From: JAMXLO01 sp963794185
GTDB lineage: Bacteria; Pseudomonadota; Alphaproteobacteria; Acetobacterales; Acetobacteraceae
Length of the DNA stretch: 64,000 nt
NCBI GenBank assembly: GCA_963794185.1
Contig: CAWCDM010000088.1
Coordinates: 11,691-75,690 of the forward strand
Reading direction: 5' to 3'
Shown here piece after piece: positions 9,182-19,520 of the stretch (its first letter is position 1; the number at the start of each line of letters is the position of its first letter). The notes below the pieces were generated by a model. The model searched no databases and was not told the DNA's origin. It saw nothing but the letters and a program-made list of their open reading frames with translations. The translations under genes and the position numbers were made by a program.

Positions 9182-10649
9182 ATGCGCCAGGTTCACTTCC
9201 TGGCTGACGACGGTGCCGTTTCCGCCGTCGTGGCGGAACGCGGCGGCGCTGGATATCTCCGGCATCACCGCCGACAGCCGCCGTGTGGCGCCTGGGTACC
9301 TCTTTGCCGCGCTCCCCGGTGTGCGGGCGGACGGTCGCGCCTTCATCGCCGAAGCGGTGTCGCGCGGCGCCGCGGCGGTGCTTGCGCCGGAGGGCACGCG
9401 GTGGCCGTCGGGCGTGCCGCCCCGGCCATTGCTGGAGGACCCCGAGCCGCGCCGTCGCCTCGCCCAGCTTGCCGCCGGACTGGCGGGACGCCAGCCCAAG
9501 ATCGTGGTGGCGGTCACCGGCACCAATGGCAAGACCAGCACGGTGGAATTCCTGCGCCAGCTCTGGACCGCGAGCGGGCAGCCGGCTGCCAGCCTGGGCA
9601 CGCTCGGCCTGATCGCGCCGGGATTCGATCCCGGCCCCGGCCTGACCACACCGGATCCGGTCAGCCTGGCGGAGAACCTGGCGCTGCTCGCGCGTGCCGG
9701 CATCCAGCATGCCGCGATCGAGGCCTCGTCGCACGGCCTCGATCAGTTCCGCCTGGATGGCGTGCGGCTCACCGCCGCGGCCTTCACCAATCTGACGCGC
9801 GATCATCTCGATTATCACGGCACGGACGACGCCTACCGCACCGCCAAGCTGCGGTTGTTTTCGGAACTGCTGCCGGAGGGTGCGCTGGCGGTGGCGTCAA
9901 GCGAACTGGATCCTGCGAGCCTCGCGGCGCTGACCGGGATTGCGCGCTCGCCGACGCCTCGACCTCCGAACGGTCGGCGCGACGGGGACTGTAATTCGGC
10001 TGCTGGCGACGGTCCCCCGTCCGGATGGTCAGGTGCTGAGCGTCGAGGCAGCAGGCGTTCGCCGCGAGATTGCGTTGCCCTTGCCCGGGCAGGTTCCAGG
10101 CCGACAATGCCCTGCTGGCCGCCGCGCTGGCCGACGCGCTCGGCGGAGCGCGACGCGCTGGATCGGCTGGCGGGGCTGCACGGCGTGCGCGGCCGGCTGG
10201 AGCTGGCGGCCCGCCTGCCGAACGGCGCCGCGGTCTATGTCGACTATGCCCACACCCCGGATGCGCTGGAGCGCCTGCTCACGGCGCTGCGCCCGCACAC
10301 CGCGGGCCGGCTGCATGTGGTGTTCGGCGCCGGTGGCGACCGCGATCGCGGCAAGCGGCCGCTGATGGGGGCGGCCTGCGCGCGCTTCGCCGATGTTGCC
10401 ATCGTCACCGACGACAATCCGCGCAGCGAGGATCCCGCCGCGATCCGGGCTGCGGTGTTGGCGGCCTGCCCCGGCGGGCGCGAGATCGGCGACCGCGAAC
10501 GCGCCATCGCCGATGCGCTGAACGGCCTTGGGCCGGGCGACGTGCTGGCGGTGGCGGGCAAGGGTCACGAGCAGGGCCAGATCATCGGCGATGCGGTTGT
10601 CCCGTTTGACGACGTGAGCGTGGTGCGTCGATTGGTAAGCGCACCATGA
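9182..10649 (+). CDS. murE: UDP-MurNAc-L-Ala-D-Glu: meso-DAP ligase MurE
   Basis: Adds the third stem-peptide residue in the cytoplasm. The N-terminal domain has SGITADSRRV, the ATP site is VAVTGTNGKTSTVEF, the central domain NLTRDHLDYHGTDDAY, and the C-terminal domain YVDYAHTPDALE and DNPRSEDP. The DNPR motif is the established signature for meso-diaminopimelate rather than lysine. Four frame changes (about 9240, 9948, 10090, 10144), each a single surplus base, split the gene; motifs continue in order across all of them. Confidence 0.92.
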
Positions 10650-10660
10650 GATGGAAGAAT

Positions 10661-10801
10661 TCTCCCCCTCCCCTTGCGGGAGGGGGTTGGGGGGAGGGGT
10701 CGCACCGTCCGGTGCTGTGGTTGGCTGCTCCCCTCGCCGCTTCCCTTCCCGCATGGGTAGCCCCCTCCCCCCGCCCCCCTCCCGCAAGGGGAGGGGGAGA
10801 C
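10661..10801. repeat. Dispersed palindromic element (GGGGAGGG type) between murE and murF
   Basis: Left arm CCCCTCCCCTTGCGGGAGGG (from ~10666) and right arm CCCTCCCGCAAGGGGAGGGG (from ~10776) are near-perfect reverse complements around a ~75-nt centre with further C/G runs. The same arms recur at 43359-43497. It fills most of the murE-murF spacer (10650-10857). Confidence 0.85.
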
Positions 10802-10857
10802 TGCTGTTGCTGCGGCGTCGCGGCTTGGCGGGACGGATCGGTTGGGGTGGCCACGCC

Positions 10858-12308
10858 ATGACCCCGCTCTGGACCGTGCACGACCTGCTTGAGGCGACCG
10901 GGGGAACGATTGCGACGCCGTTCGCAGCGACCGGGATCTCGATCGACACGCGCACGCTGCAGCCGGGCGATCTGTTCGTCGCACTGCGCAGTGAAACGGG
11001 TGACGGCCACGACTTCGCAGCGGATGCCCTGGCCAGGGGCGCGGCCGGCGCGATGGTGCATCGGGATGTGCCGGGCGACGGCAGGCTGCTGCGTGTGGAC
11101 GACACGCGCGCGGCGTTGCATCGGCTCGGTGGCTATCGCGCGGGGCCGGTTCGGCGGTCGGCTCGTCGCGGTCACCGGCAGCGTCGGCAAGACGACGACG
11201 AAGGAGATGCTGCGGGCGATCCTGAGTGCGCTCGGCCGCACGCATGCCGCGGTCGCGTCGTACAACAACCATTGGGGCCTGCCGCTGACGCTGGCGCGGA
11301 TGCCGCTGACAGCGAGTTCTGCGTTGTCGAGATCGGCATGAACCATCCGGGCGAGATCGCGCCGCTTGCGCGTCTCGCGCGTCCGCATGTCGCGGTGATC
11401 ATCGCGGTGGAGAAGGCGCATATCGGCTTTCTCGGCTCGATCGAGGCGATCGCAGACGAGAAGGCATCGATCCTGCGAGCCTTGGAGCCAGGCGGTGTTG
11501 CGGTGCTGCCGGCCGATTCGCCGCTGTTTCCGCGGCTGCGCGCCGCCGCCGGCGATGCGGCAATTGTCAGCTTCGGTGCGGCGCCCCGGGCCGATGTGCG
11601 GCTGGTCGACATCGCCGCGGACGCGGACGGCAGCGACGTCGTGGCGGAACTGTACGGCCAGCGCCTCACGTTCCGCCTGAACGCGCCCGGCCGCCACATG
11701 GCGATGAATGCGCTGGCAGCGCTCGCCGCGTCCGTACACCTCTCCCGCTACGCGGGAGAGGTCGTGGAGCGAAGCGACGCGGGAGAGGGTGCCACCTGCC
11801 GGCACCCTCTCCCGCCGCGTTGCGGCGACCTCTCCCGCATAGCGGGAGAGGTGTACAGAAACTTTGCCCCCATCGCCGGCCGCGGGGCGCGGCGACGGAT
11901 TGCCATCCCCGGCGGCTCGGCTCTGCTGCTCGACGAGAGCTACAACGGCAACCCCGCCTCGATGCGCGCGGCGCTGGCGGTGCTGCGTCTGCAACCCGCG
12001 CAACGCCGGATCGCCGTGCTCGGCGACATGCTCGAACTCGGCGAGCACGGTCCCGCCGAACACCGCGCCCTCGCCGCCGATGTCGCCGCCGCTGCCGATC
12101 GCCTGTTCGCCTGCGGCCCGCTGATGGGCGGACTGTTCGCCGCCGTGCCGGAGCCGATGCGCGGCGCCACGCGAAGGACTCCGCATCGCTGGCGCCGATC
12201 CTCGCGCGCGCCCTGGCGCCAGGTGACGCCATACTGGTCAAGGGCAGCCTCGGCAGCCGCATGAAGCTGGTGGTCAACGCACTCGAGCAGCGCGCGGAGG
12301 CCGCCTGA
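10858..12308 (+). CDS. murF: UDP-MurNAc-tripeptide: D-Ala-D-Ala ligase MurF
   Basis: Adds D-Ala-D-Ala to complete the pentapeptide. Motifs in order: ISIDTRTLQPGDLFVAL, ATP site VAVTGSVGKTTTKEM, SYNNHWGLPLTLAR, VVEIGMNHPGEI, AHIGFLGS, GRHMAMNALAALAA, DESYNGNPASMRAAL, GDMLELGE and a C-terminal ILVKGSLGSRM. One surplus base (~11150) and two missing bases (~11309, ~12172) break the frame. A 123-bp palindromic element (11734-11856) lies inside the gene in frame, where a helix of the central/C-terminal linker normally occurs. Start at ATG 10858 (MTPLWTVHDLLEATGG); in-frame sequence upstream belongs to the preceding repeat. Confidence 0.88.
11734..11856. repeat. Palindromic element inserted in frame within murF
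   Basis: From GTACACCTCTCCCGC to GCGGGAGAGGTGTAC, 123 bp, exactly 41 codons, with an inner second pair of arms (CGGGAGAGGGTG / CACCCTCTCCCG). Read in the murF frame it has no stop and encodes a peptide including HLSRYAGEV and LSRIAGEVY. Copies of the same family lie at 19394, 28267, 31934 and 51169. Confidence 0.9.
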
Positions 12309-13396
12309 TGCTGTATGACCTTGCACGGCCGCTCGCCAACCAGTTCATCCTGTTCAACCTGTTCCGCTACATCACCTTCCGCTCGGGTGCGGCCTGCCTG
12401 ACCGCGCTGATCGTCAGCTTCATCCTGGGCCCGCCGCTGATCCGCTGGCTGAAATCGGTGCAGCGCCACGGGCAGCCGATCCGCCTCGACGGTCCGGAGC
12501 GGCATCTGATCGAGAAGAAGGGCACGCCCACGATGGGCGGCGTGCTGATCCTGTCGGCGCTGACGATTTCCACGCTGCTCTGGGTCGATCTGCGCAACGC
12601 CTATGTCTGGTCGGTGCTGTTCGTCACCCTGGGCTACGGTGCGCTCGGTTTCGCTGACGACTACCGGAAACTGTCGCGGCGCAACCACAAGGGCGTGTCG
12701 GCGCGCGTCAAGCTGACCGCGCAGATGGTGATCGGCCTCGCTGCCGCGATCTGGATCGTGATGCTCACGCGCGGCGTTCTCGGCACTGCGCTCACCGTTC
12801 CGGTGTTCAAGGACGTGATGATCCCGCTCGGCTACGCCTTTCCCATCTTTGGCATGCTCGTGATGCTCGGCGCGTCCAACGCCGTGAACCTGACCGACGG
12901 GCTGGACGGCCTCGCCATCGTGCCGACCATCATCTGCGCCGGCGTGTTCTCGATCATCGCCTATCTGGTCGGCAACCGCATCTTCGCCGACTACCTGCAG
13001 CTCACGCCGATCCCCGGCGTCGGCGAACTGGCGGTGTTCTGCTCCGCGCTGATCGGCGCGGGACTGGGGTTCCTGTGGTTCAACGCCCCGCCGGCGGCGG
13101 TGTTCATGGGCGACACCGGATCGCTGGCGCTGGGCGGCGCGCTCGGCGCCATCGCGGTGGCGACCAAGCAGGAGATCGTGCTGCTGATCGTCGGCGGCCT
13201 GTTCGTGGTCGAGACCGTCTCGGTCATCATCCAGGTGTTCTGGTACAAGCGCACCGGCAACCGCGTCTTCCTGATGGCGCCGCTGCACCATCACTTCGAG
13301 AAGAAGGGCTGGGCGGAACCCACCATCGTGATCCGCTTCTGGATCATCTCGATGATCCTGGCGCTTGTCGGCCTGGCGACGTTGAAGATCCGATGA
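12308..13396 (+). CDS. mraY: Phospho-MurNAc-pentapeptide transferase MraY (lipid I synthase)
   Basis: Integral membrane enzyme joining UDP-MurNAc-pentapeptide to undecaprenyl phosphate. 362 aa, intact, ~10 hydrophobic segments. Signature residues: KKGTPTMGG, the catalytic Asp pair in GFADDYRKL, NLTDGLDGLA, and MAPLHHHFEKKGW. ATG overlaps the murF stop by one base (TGATG); the 3' end overlaps murD by 4 bp. Confidence 0.98.
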   Translation: MLYDLARPLANQFILFNLFRYITFRSGAACLTALIVSFILGPPLIRWLKSVQRHGQPIRLDGPERHLIEKKGTPTMGGVLILSALTISTLLWVDLRNAYVWSVLFVTLGYGALGFADDYRKLSRRNHKGVSARVKLTAQMVIGLAAAIWIVMLTRGVLGTALTVPVFKDVMIPLGYAFPIFGMLVMLGASNAVNLTDGLDGLAIVPTIICAGVFSIIAYLVGNRIFADYLQLTPIPGVGELAVFCSALIGAGLGFLWFNAPPAAVFMGDTGSLALGGALGAIAVATKQEIVLLIVGGLFVVETVSVIIQVFWYKRTGNRVFLMAPLHHHFEKKGWAEPTIVIRFWIISMILALVGLATLKIR

Positions 13397-14771
13397 GCGC
13401 ATTTCCCAACAACCTGTTCGCGGGCAAGCGCTTCGCCGTGCTGGGGCTGGGCCGCAACGGCCTGCCTGCCGCGCGCGCGCTCGCGGCGATGGGCGCCGAT
13501 GTGGTGGCGTGGGACGACAACGTCGCAGCCCGCGTCGATGCCGACCGACGTCACGCTGCGCGACCTGCGGACCGACGACTTCGCGTTCGACGCGCTGGTG
13601 CTGTCGCCCGGCATTCCGCATCTGCTGCCGGCGCCGCATCCGGTGGCCGCGCGTGCGCCGCGCCTGGCGCGTGCCGATCCTGTCGGACGCCGAACTGCTG
13701 TTCCGCGCGGTGCGTCTGGCGGGGTCGCGCGCACGCTTCGTCGGCATCACCGGCACCAACGGCAAGTCCACCACCACCGCGCTGCTCGCGCATATCCTGG
13801 CGCGCAGCGGACGGAAGGTCGCCGCCGGCGGCAATCTCGGCCCCGGCGTCGCTGGCGCTGAAGCTGCTGCCGGACAGCGGGACATATGTGCTTGAGATGT
13901 CGTCCTACATGTTGGAGCGAATCGCCACGCTCCGCTTCGATGCTGCGGCGATGCTCAATCTCAGCGCGGATCACCTCGATCGCCACGGCGACATGGCGGG
14001 ATACGTCGCGGCGAAGCGCGCCGATCTTCGATCGGCAGGCGGCGGACGATCTTGCCCTGGTGGGCATCGACGACGATGGCTCGCGCGCGATGGCGGAATG
14101 GCTGCGCGCACGGGCGGCGCGCGTGGTCGCCGTGTCGGGCCAACAGCGCGCCGATGTGTGGTGCGACAGAGGCGTGCTGCGCGACGCGGACGGCGTGATC
14201 CTGCCGATGGCGGAAGCGCCCGCGCTGCCCGGAGCGCACAATGCGCAGAATGCCGCCGCCGCCGCCGCGATCGCGAGCGCGCTCGGCGTGTCGCGCGACG
14301 ACATCGCACGCGGCCTGCGAAGCTTTCCCGGCCTGCCGCACCGCCAGCAGCGCGTCGCCACGATCGGCGGGATTGCCTTCGTCAACGACAGCAAGGCGAC
14401 CAATGCGGACGCCGCCTCCCGCGCGCTGGGCTGCTACGACCGGTTGGTGTGGATCGCCGGCGGGATCGCCAAGGAAGGCGGCATCGAATCGCTGAGCGCC
14501 GCTGTTCCCGCGCATCGCACGCGCGTTCCTGATCGGCCGCGACGCGCCGGCGCTTGCCGCCACGCTCGCCGCGCGCTGCGTGAAGCACGAGATCGCCGGC
14601 ACGCTGGATGCCGCGGTGCCCGCCGCCTTCGCTGCCGCGCGCGCCTGCGGCGCGCCGGTCGTGCTGCTGTCGCCCGCCTGCGCCAGCTTCGATCAGTTCA
14701 GCGGCTTCGATGCACGCGGCGATCGCTTCGCCGCACTGGTCTCACAGCTTGCACGCGGGAGGGCGGCCTGA
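13393..14771 (+). CDS. murD: UDP-MurNAc-L-Ala: D-Glu ligase MurD
   Basis: Adds D-Glu to UDP-MurNAc-L-Ala. N-terminal nucleotide-fold domain (FAVLGLGRNGLPAARAL), ALVLSPGIPH, ATP site VGITGTNGKSTTTAL, EMSSYMLERI, NLSADHLDRHG, then C-terminal FPGLPHRQQRVA, FVNDSKATNADA, IAGGIAKEGG and LLSPACASFDQF. Five successive single-base surpluses (about 13532, 13665, 13850, 14025, 14500) rotate the frame, yet every motif is present in order and spacing. TGATG overlap with ftsW. Confidence 0.9.
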
Positions 14772-15900
14772 TGGCCAATTTCTCCCGCGCCGACAACTCC
14801 ATGCTGGGCCGCTGGTGGTGGTCGGTGGACCGCTGGACCCTGGGCGCCGTCGGCATGCTGATCGGCTTCGGCTACATCATGATGCTGGCGGCAAGTCCCG
14901 CCGTCGCCGAACGCATCGGCTCCTCGCGGGACCTGTTCATCCTCAAGCAGGTGTTCTTCCTTGCCGCCGCCGGTGCGTGCGTGGTGGCCGTGTCGCTGCT
15001 CTCGCCGCGCAGCATCCGGCGGCTGGCGATCATCGGGTGCATCATCGCGCTCGCGCTCACCGCGGCGACCATGCTGGTCGGCGTCGAGATCAAGGGTGCG
15101 CGGCGCTGGATCTCGCTGCCGGGCCTGTCCGTGCAGCCGTCGGAGTTCCTGAAACCCTGCTTCGCCGTCGTCGCGGCCTGGCTGATCAGCGAGGGCCGCC
15201 GCACGCCGCGCTTCCCCGGCAGAGTGCTGGCGATCGGCGTCTTCCTGGTGATCGCGCTGCTGCTGAAGTCGCAGCCCGACGTTGGCATGCTGGCGGTGAT
15301 CACCGCGGTGTTCTTCGCCCAGCTTTACGTCGCCGGGCTGAACCTGGTGCTGGTCGGCATCGGCGTGCTCGGCATCGGCGGCGCCGGCGTCGCCGCCTAC
15401 ACGTTCTTCCCGCACGTGCAGAAGCGCGTGGAGAACTTCCTGCACCCCGGCAACGGCATCAGCGCGCGACTACCAGCCGCGCACCGCGCTGGAGGCGTTC
15501 GGCAACGGCGGGCTGCTCGGCCGCGGCCCCGGCGAGGGACGCGTCAAGGACGTGCTGCCCGACGCGCATGCCGACTTCGTGTTTGCCGTCGCCGGCGAGG
15601 AATTCGGCATGCTGGTCTGCCTGATCATCGTCGGCGTGTTCGCGTTCATCGTGCTGCGCGGCATGCTGCGGCTGCTGCAGGAGCACGACATGTTCGTCGT
15701 GCTGTCCTGCACCGGCCTGGTCACCGGCTTCGGCCTGCAGGCGTTCATCAACATGGCCTCGTCGCTGCAGCTCATCCCGACCAAGGGGATGACACTGCCG
15801 CTGATCTCCTACGGCGGTTCTTCGGCGTTGGCGGTTGCGCTCGGCATGGGCATGCTGCTGGCGCTGACCCGCCGCCGCCATCATGGCGGACGTGCCATGA
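14771..15900 (+). CDS. ftsW: Septal peptidoglycan glycosyltransferase FtsW
   Basis: SEDS-family lipid II polymerase, partner of FtsI. Ten hydrophobic segments with the family signatures GARRWISLPGLSVQPSEFLK, LLKSQPDVGM, DYQPRTALEAFGNGGLLGRG, LPDAHADFVFAVAGEEFG and PLISYGGSS. One frame change near 15470. In the last frame the coding line reads straight into murG; one further surplus base in the CCGCCGCC run (~15875) would restore a TGA at 15898-15900 overlapping the murG ATG, as at the other dcw junctions, so I end it there. Confidence 0.9.
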
Positions 15901-17017
15901 GGGCGCCCGCGGTGCATCCCATCGTGATCGCGGCCGGCGGCACGGGCGGGCACTTCTTCCCCGCCGAGGCGCTGGCGACGGAGCTGATCGCGCGGGGGCG
16001 GCGGGTTGCGCTGATGACCGATGCGCGGTCGGGCGGCCTGCAGAGCCCGGTGTTCGCCGGTCTGGAACAGTTCGTCATCAGCGGCGCCGGCATCGCGGGC
16101 CGCGGCGTGGTGCGTGCCGGCAAGGCGGCGGTCGCGCTGGCGGCCGGCGTGTTCCAGGCGCGCGGCATTCTGTCGCGCATTCATGCCGATGCAGTGGTCG
16201 GCTTCGGCGGCTATCCCTGTGTGGCGCCGGTGCTGGCGGCACGCCTGATGCGCCACCGCCCGACGGTGATCCTGCACGAGCAGAACGCCGTGCTCGGCCG
16301 CGCCAACCGCTGTCCTCGCGCGCCATGCCGACATGCTGGCGCTGAGCTTCGCCGCAACCGAGCGTGTGCCCGAGTCCGCCGCAACCGTCGTCACCGGCAA
16401 TCCGGTGCGCCCGGCGATCACCGCCCTCGCGGCACTCCCCTATGCGCCGCCAACCGACACGCTGCGCCTGCTGGTGCTGGGCGGCTCGCTCGGCGCGCGC
16501 GTGTTCAGCGATATCGTGCCGCCGGCACTGGCCGGATTGCCCGATCGACTGCGCGCGCGGCTCTCCGTCGTGCAGCAATGCCGTGCCGAGGACCTCGACC
16601 GGGTCGGCCGAAGCCTACGAGACGGCCGGCATCGATGCCGAGCTTGCCGCGTTCTTCCCCGACGTGGCCGGCCAGCCTCGCCGACGGCGCATCTGGTGAT
16701 CGCGCGCGCCGGCGCCTCCACCGTGGCCGAGCTGGCGGTCGCCGGGCGGCCGGCGATTCTGGTGCCGCTGCCTGGCGCGATCGACGATCACCAGAAGGCC
16801 AACGCGCGCGCGCTGACCGAGGCACGCGCCGCATCGGTGATCGCACAGCGCGTCTGCTACGCCCGATGTCCTGGCCGAGCGCCTCGCTGCGCTGCTCGAC
16901 GCGCCGGACATGCTGGCCCATGCGGCGCGGGCGGCGCACGACATCGCCTGCCCCGACGCGACCGCGCGGCTTGCCGATCTCGTCGAGGACCTCATGCGCC
17001 AGGAGGCCAGGCCATGA
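15897..17017 (+). CDS. murG: Lipid II synthase MurG (UDP-GlcNAc transferase)
   Basis: Peripheral membrane GT28 enzyme adding GlcNAc to lipid I. N-terminal donor/acceptor motifs IAAGGTGGHFFPA, VGFGGYPCVAP, ILHEQNAVLGRANR; C-terminal LVLGGSLGARVFSD, LVIARAGASTVAELA and PLPGAIDDHQKANA. Five frame changes (about 16308, 16608, 16675, 16690, 16860), each explained by one surplus base, interrupt it. The final frame ends in TGA at 17015-17017, overlapping the murC ATG by 4 bp. Confidence 0.9.
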
Positions 17018-18447
17018 GGGCGCTGCCGCTCTCGATCGGCACCATCCACTTCGTCGGCATCGGCGGCATCGGCATGTCCGGCATCGCCGAGGTGCTGCAT
17101 AACCTTGGCTACGCGGTGCAGGGCAGCGACATCGCAGAGTCGGCGAATGTCGGGCGCCTGCGCGAGGCCGGCATCGCGGTGTCGATCGGCCATGAGGCGG
17201 GAAATCTCGGCGGCGCCCAGGTCGTGGTCGTGTCCTCGGCGGTGAAGCCGGACAACCCCGAGGTCGCCGCGGCGCGCGCGCGTCTGATCCCGGTGGTGCG
17301 CCGCGCCGAGATGCTCGCCGAACTCATGCGGCTGAAATGGTCCGTCGCGATCGGCGGCACGCATGGCAAGACCACCACCACCAGTCTGATCGCCGCTGTG
17401 CTGGAGGCAGCGCACCTCGATCCGACCGTGATCAACGGCGGCATCGTCAACGCCTACGGCACCAACACCCGGCTCGGCGCCGGCGAGTGGATGGTGGTGG
17501 AGGCCGATGAAAGCGACGGGAGCTTCCTGCGGCTGCCGGCGATCATCGCCGTCGTCACCAACATGGACCCGGAGCATCTGGACCACTGGGGAACGGCAGA
17601 GGCCATGGTCGCCGGCTACGACCAGTTCGTCGGCAACGTGCCCTTTTACGGGTTTGCCGTGCTGTGCATCGACCATCCGGCGGTGCAGCAGATGATCCCC
17701 CGCCTTTCGGATCGGCGCATCATCACCTACGGGTTCTCGCCGCAGGCCGATGTGCGCGCCGATCGCGTGGTGCCCGACAAGCTGGGGTCCACCTTCGACG
17801 TCAGCGTCACGGATCGCGCCCGCAGCCGTTCGCGCAAGATGGGACCGTATCGCCTGCCGATGCTCGGCAGCCACAACGTGCAGAACGCGCTGGCGGCGGT
17901 GGCGGTCGGCGTCGAGATGGAGATCGACGACGACACGCTGCGCAGCGCGTTCGCCGGATTCCGCGGCGTGAAGCGGCGATTTACCAAGACCGGCGAGGCG
18001 GGCGGCATCACCATCATCGACGACTACGGCCACCATCCGGTGGAGATCGCGGCGGTGCTCAAGGCGGCGCGTCAGGCCGGCGCGCGCGACGTGATCGCGG
18101 TGGTGCAGCCGCATCGCTACACGCGGCTCGCTTCCCTGTTCAACGAGTTCTGCACCTGCATGAACGATGCGGGCACGGTCATCGTCGCCGATGTCTACCC
18201 GGCCGGCGAAGCGCCGATCGATGGCATGACGCGCGATGCGCTGGTGGACGGGTTGCGCGCGCGCGGGCATCGCAGCGTCGTGCCGCTGCCGTCGCCCGCG
18301 CGACTGGCGGAGATGGTGTTCGCCATCGCCAAGCCCGGCGATTTCGTCGTGTGTCTCGGTGCCGGCAACATCACGGTATGGGCCGCTGCGTTGCCGGAGG
18401 AACTGGCCGCGCTGCAGCAGCGCCGCGTCGCGGGCAGTGCGGCATGA
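17014..18447 (+). CDS. murC: UDP-MurNAc: L-alanine ligase MurC
   Basis: First Mur ligase, loading L-Ala on UDP-MurNAc. 477 aa, intact. Motifs: FVGIGGIGMSGIAEVL, GSDIAESANV, ATP site IGGTHGKTTTTSL, VEADESDGSFLRL, TNMDPEHLDHWG, FRGVKRRFTKTG, IDDYGHHPVEI and QPHRYTRLASL. The 4-bp overlaps with murG and murB mark tight coupling. Confidence 0.98.
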   Translation: MRALPLSIGTIHFVGIGGIGMSGIAEVLHNLGYAVQGSDIAESANVGRLREAGIAVSIGHEAGNLGGAQVVVVSSAVKPDNPEVAAARARLIPVVRRAEMLAELMRLKWSVAIGGTHGKTTTTSLIAAVLEAAHLDPTVINGGIVNAYGTNTRLGAGEWMVVEADESDGSFLRLPAIIAVVTNMDPEHLDHWGTAEAMVAGYDQFVGNVPFYGFAVLCIDHPAVQQMIPRLSDRRIITYGFSPQADVRADRVVPDKLGSTFDVSVTDRARSRSRKMGPYRLPMLGSHNVQNALAAVAVGVEMEIDDDTLRSAFAGFRGVKRRFTKTGEAGGITIIDDYGHHPVEIAAVLKAARQAGARDVIAVVQPHRYTRLASLFNEFCTCMNDAGTVIVADVYPAGEAPIDGMTRDALVDGLRARGHRSVVPLPSPARLAEMVFAIAKPGDFVVCLGAGNITVWAAALPEELAALQQRRVAGSAA

Positions 18448-19381
18448 TGGCCGCGGCGCACATGCCCGGATTCGCGGACACGCTGCCGAAGCTGCGCGGA
18501 CGCGTGCAGGCGAATGCGCCGCTCGCACCGTTCACCTGGTTCCGCGTGGGTGGTCCCGCTGAGGCGCTGGTGCGGCCCGCGGACGAGGAGGACCTCGCGC
18601 AATTCCTGCACGCATTGCCGCCCGAGATTCCGGTGCACGCGATCGGCGCATGCTCGAACCTGATCGTGCGCGACGGCGGGCTGCCGGGCGTGGTGATCCG
18701 GCTCGCCCGTGGCTTTGGCGCGATCCGGTCGAGGCGGATGGCATCGTCGCCGGCGCCGCCGCGCTCGATGTCACCGTGGCCGAGCATGCCGCGGCTGCCG
18801 GGCTCAGCGGGTTGGAATTTTTGTCGGGCATTCCCGGCAGCATCGGCGGCGCGGTGGTGATGAACGGCGGCGCCTACGGCAACGACGTCGCTGAATGCCT
18901 TGACTGGGCGGAGATCGTCACGCGTACCGGCGAGCGACGCCGCCTGTCGGCCGCCGATCTCGCGTTCGCCTATCGGCATTCGCGTCTGCCGCATGGCGCA
19001 GTGGTGGTTCGCGCCCGGCTGCGTGCGCGGCGTGGCGAGCCAGCGGCGATCGCCGCGCGCATGGCGGAGATCCGCGCGACGCGGGAAGCCTCGCAGCCCG
19101 TGCGGGCGCGCACCGGTGGTTCGACGTTCCGCAACCCGCCCGACATGAAGGCATGGGAGCTGATCGACGCCGCCGGCTGTCGCGGCCTGAGCCGCGGCGG
19201 CGCGCAGGTCTCGGAGAAGCACTGCAACTTCCTGATTAACACCGGCACGGCGAACGCCGCCGACCTGGAAGGTCTCGGCGAGGAAGTGCGTCGGCGCGTG
19301 CACGCTGCAACGGGGGTGACGCTCGAGTGGGAAATCCACCGCATCGGCATCCCCGCCGGCAAACCTGAGGTCGTGACATGA
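18444..19381 (+). CDS. murB: UDP-N-acetylenolpyruvoylglucosamine reductase MurB
   Basis: FAD/NADPH enzyme forming UDP-MurNAc. The FAD domain shows TWFRVGGPAE, IGACSNLIVRDGG and GIPGSIGGAVVMNGGAYG; the catalytic region has TGGSTFRNPP (proton-donor Ser) and a terminal Glu in EWEIHRIG. About 312 aa after restoring one missing base near 18729 (GFGAI / VEADGIVAGAA junction). The dcw gene order murG-murC-murB-ddlB is classical. A palindromic element begins 13 bp after the stop. Confidence 0.93.
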
Positions 19382-19393
19382 GGCGTCGCACCC

Positions 19394-19515
19394 GTACACC
19401 TCTCCCGCTTGCGGGAGAGGTCGGCGAGCACCGCGAGCCGGGAGAGGGCGCCGCCGTGTGGCACCCTCTCCCGCCGCTCTGCGGCGACCTCTCCCGCGAA
19501 GCGGGAGAGGTGTAC
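19394..19515. repeat. Palindromic element between murB and ddlB
   Basis: GTACACCTCTCCCGCTTGCG at the left and GAAGCGGGAGAGGTGTAC at the right end, with an inner CGGGAGAGGGCG/CACCCTCTCCCG pair; 122 bp, the same family as the murF copy. Its right arm lies 5-18 nt before the ddlB ATG and contains GGGAGAGG, the best Shine-Dalgarno candidate for ddlB. Confidence 0.9.
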
Positions 19516-19520
19516 TACTG

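Noticed and set aside
10661..10801. Repeat arms considered as a CRISPR-like array or Rho-independent terminators
   Set aside because: Copies are dispersed singly, have no regular spacers or cas genes, and lack T-runs.
10651..10857. N-terminal extension of MurF through the upstream repeat
   Set aside because: The in-frame sequence is translated repeat DNA; MTPLWTVHDLLEATGG at 10858 matches family starts.
7144..18447. Interpreting the broken mur/fts frames as pseudogenes
   Set aside because: The genes are essential, all motifs are present in order, and each break is one base; sequence error is far more likely than decay.
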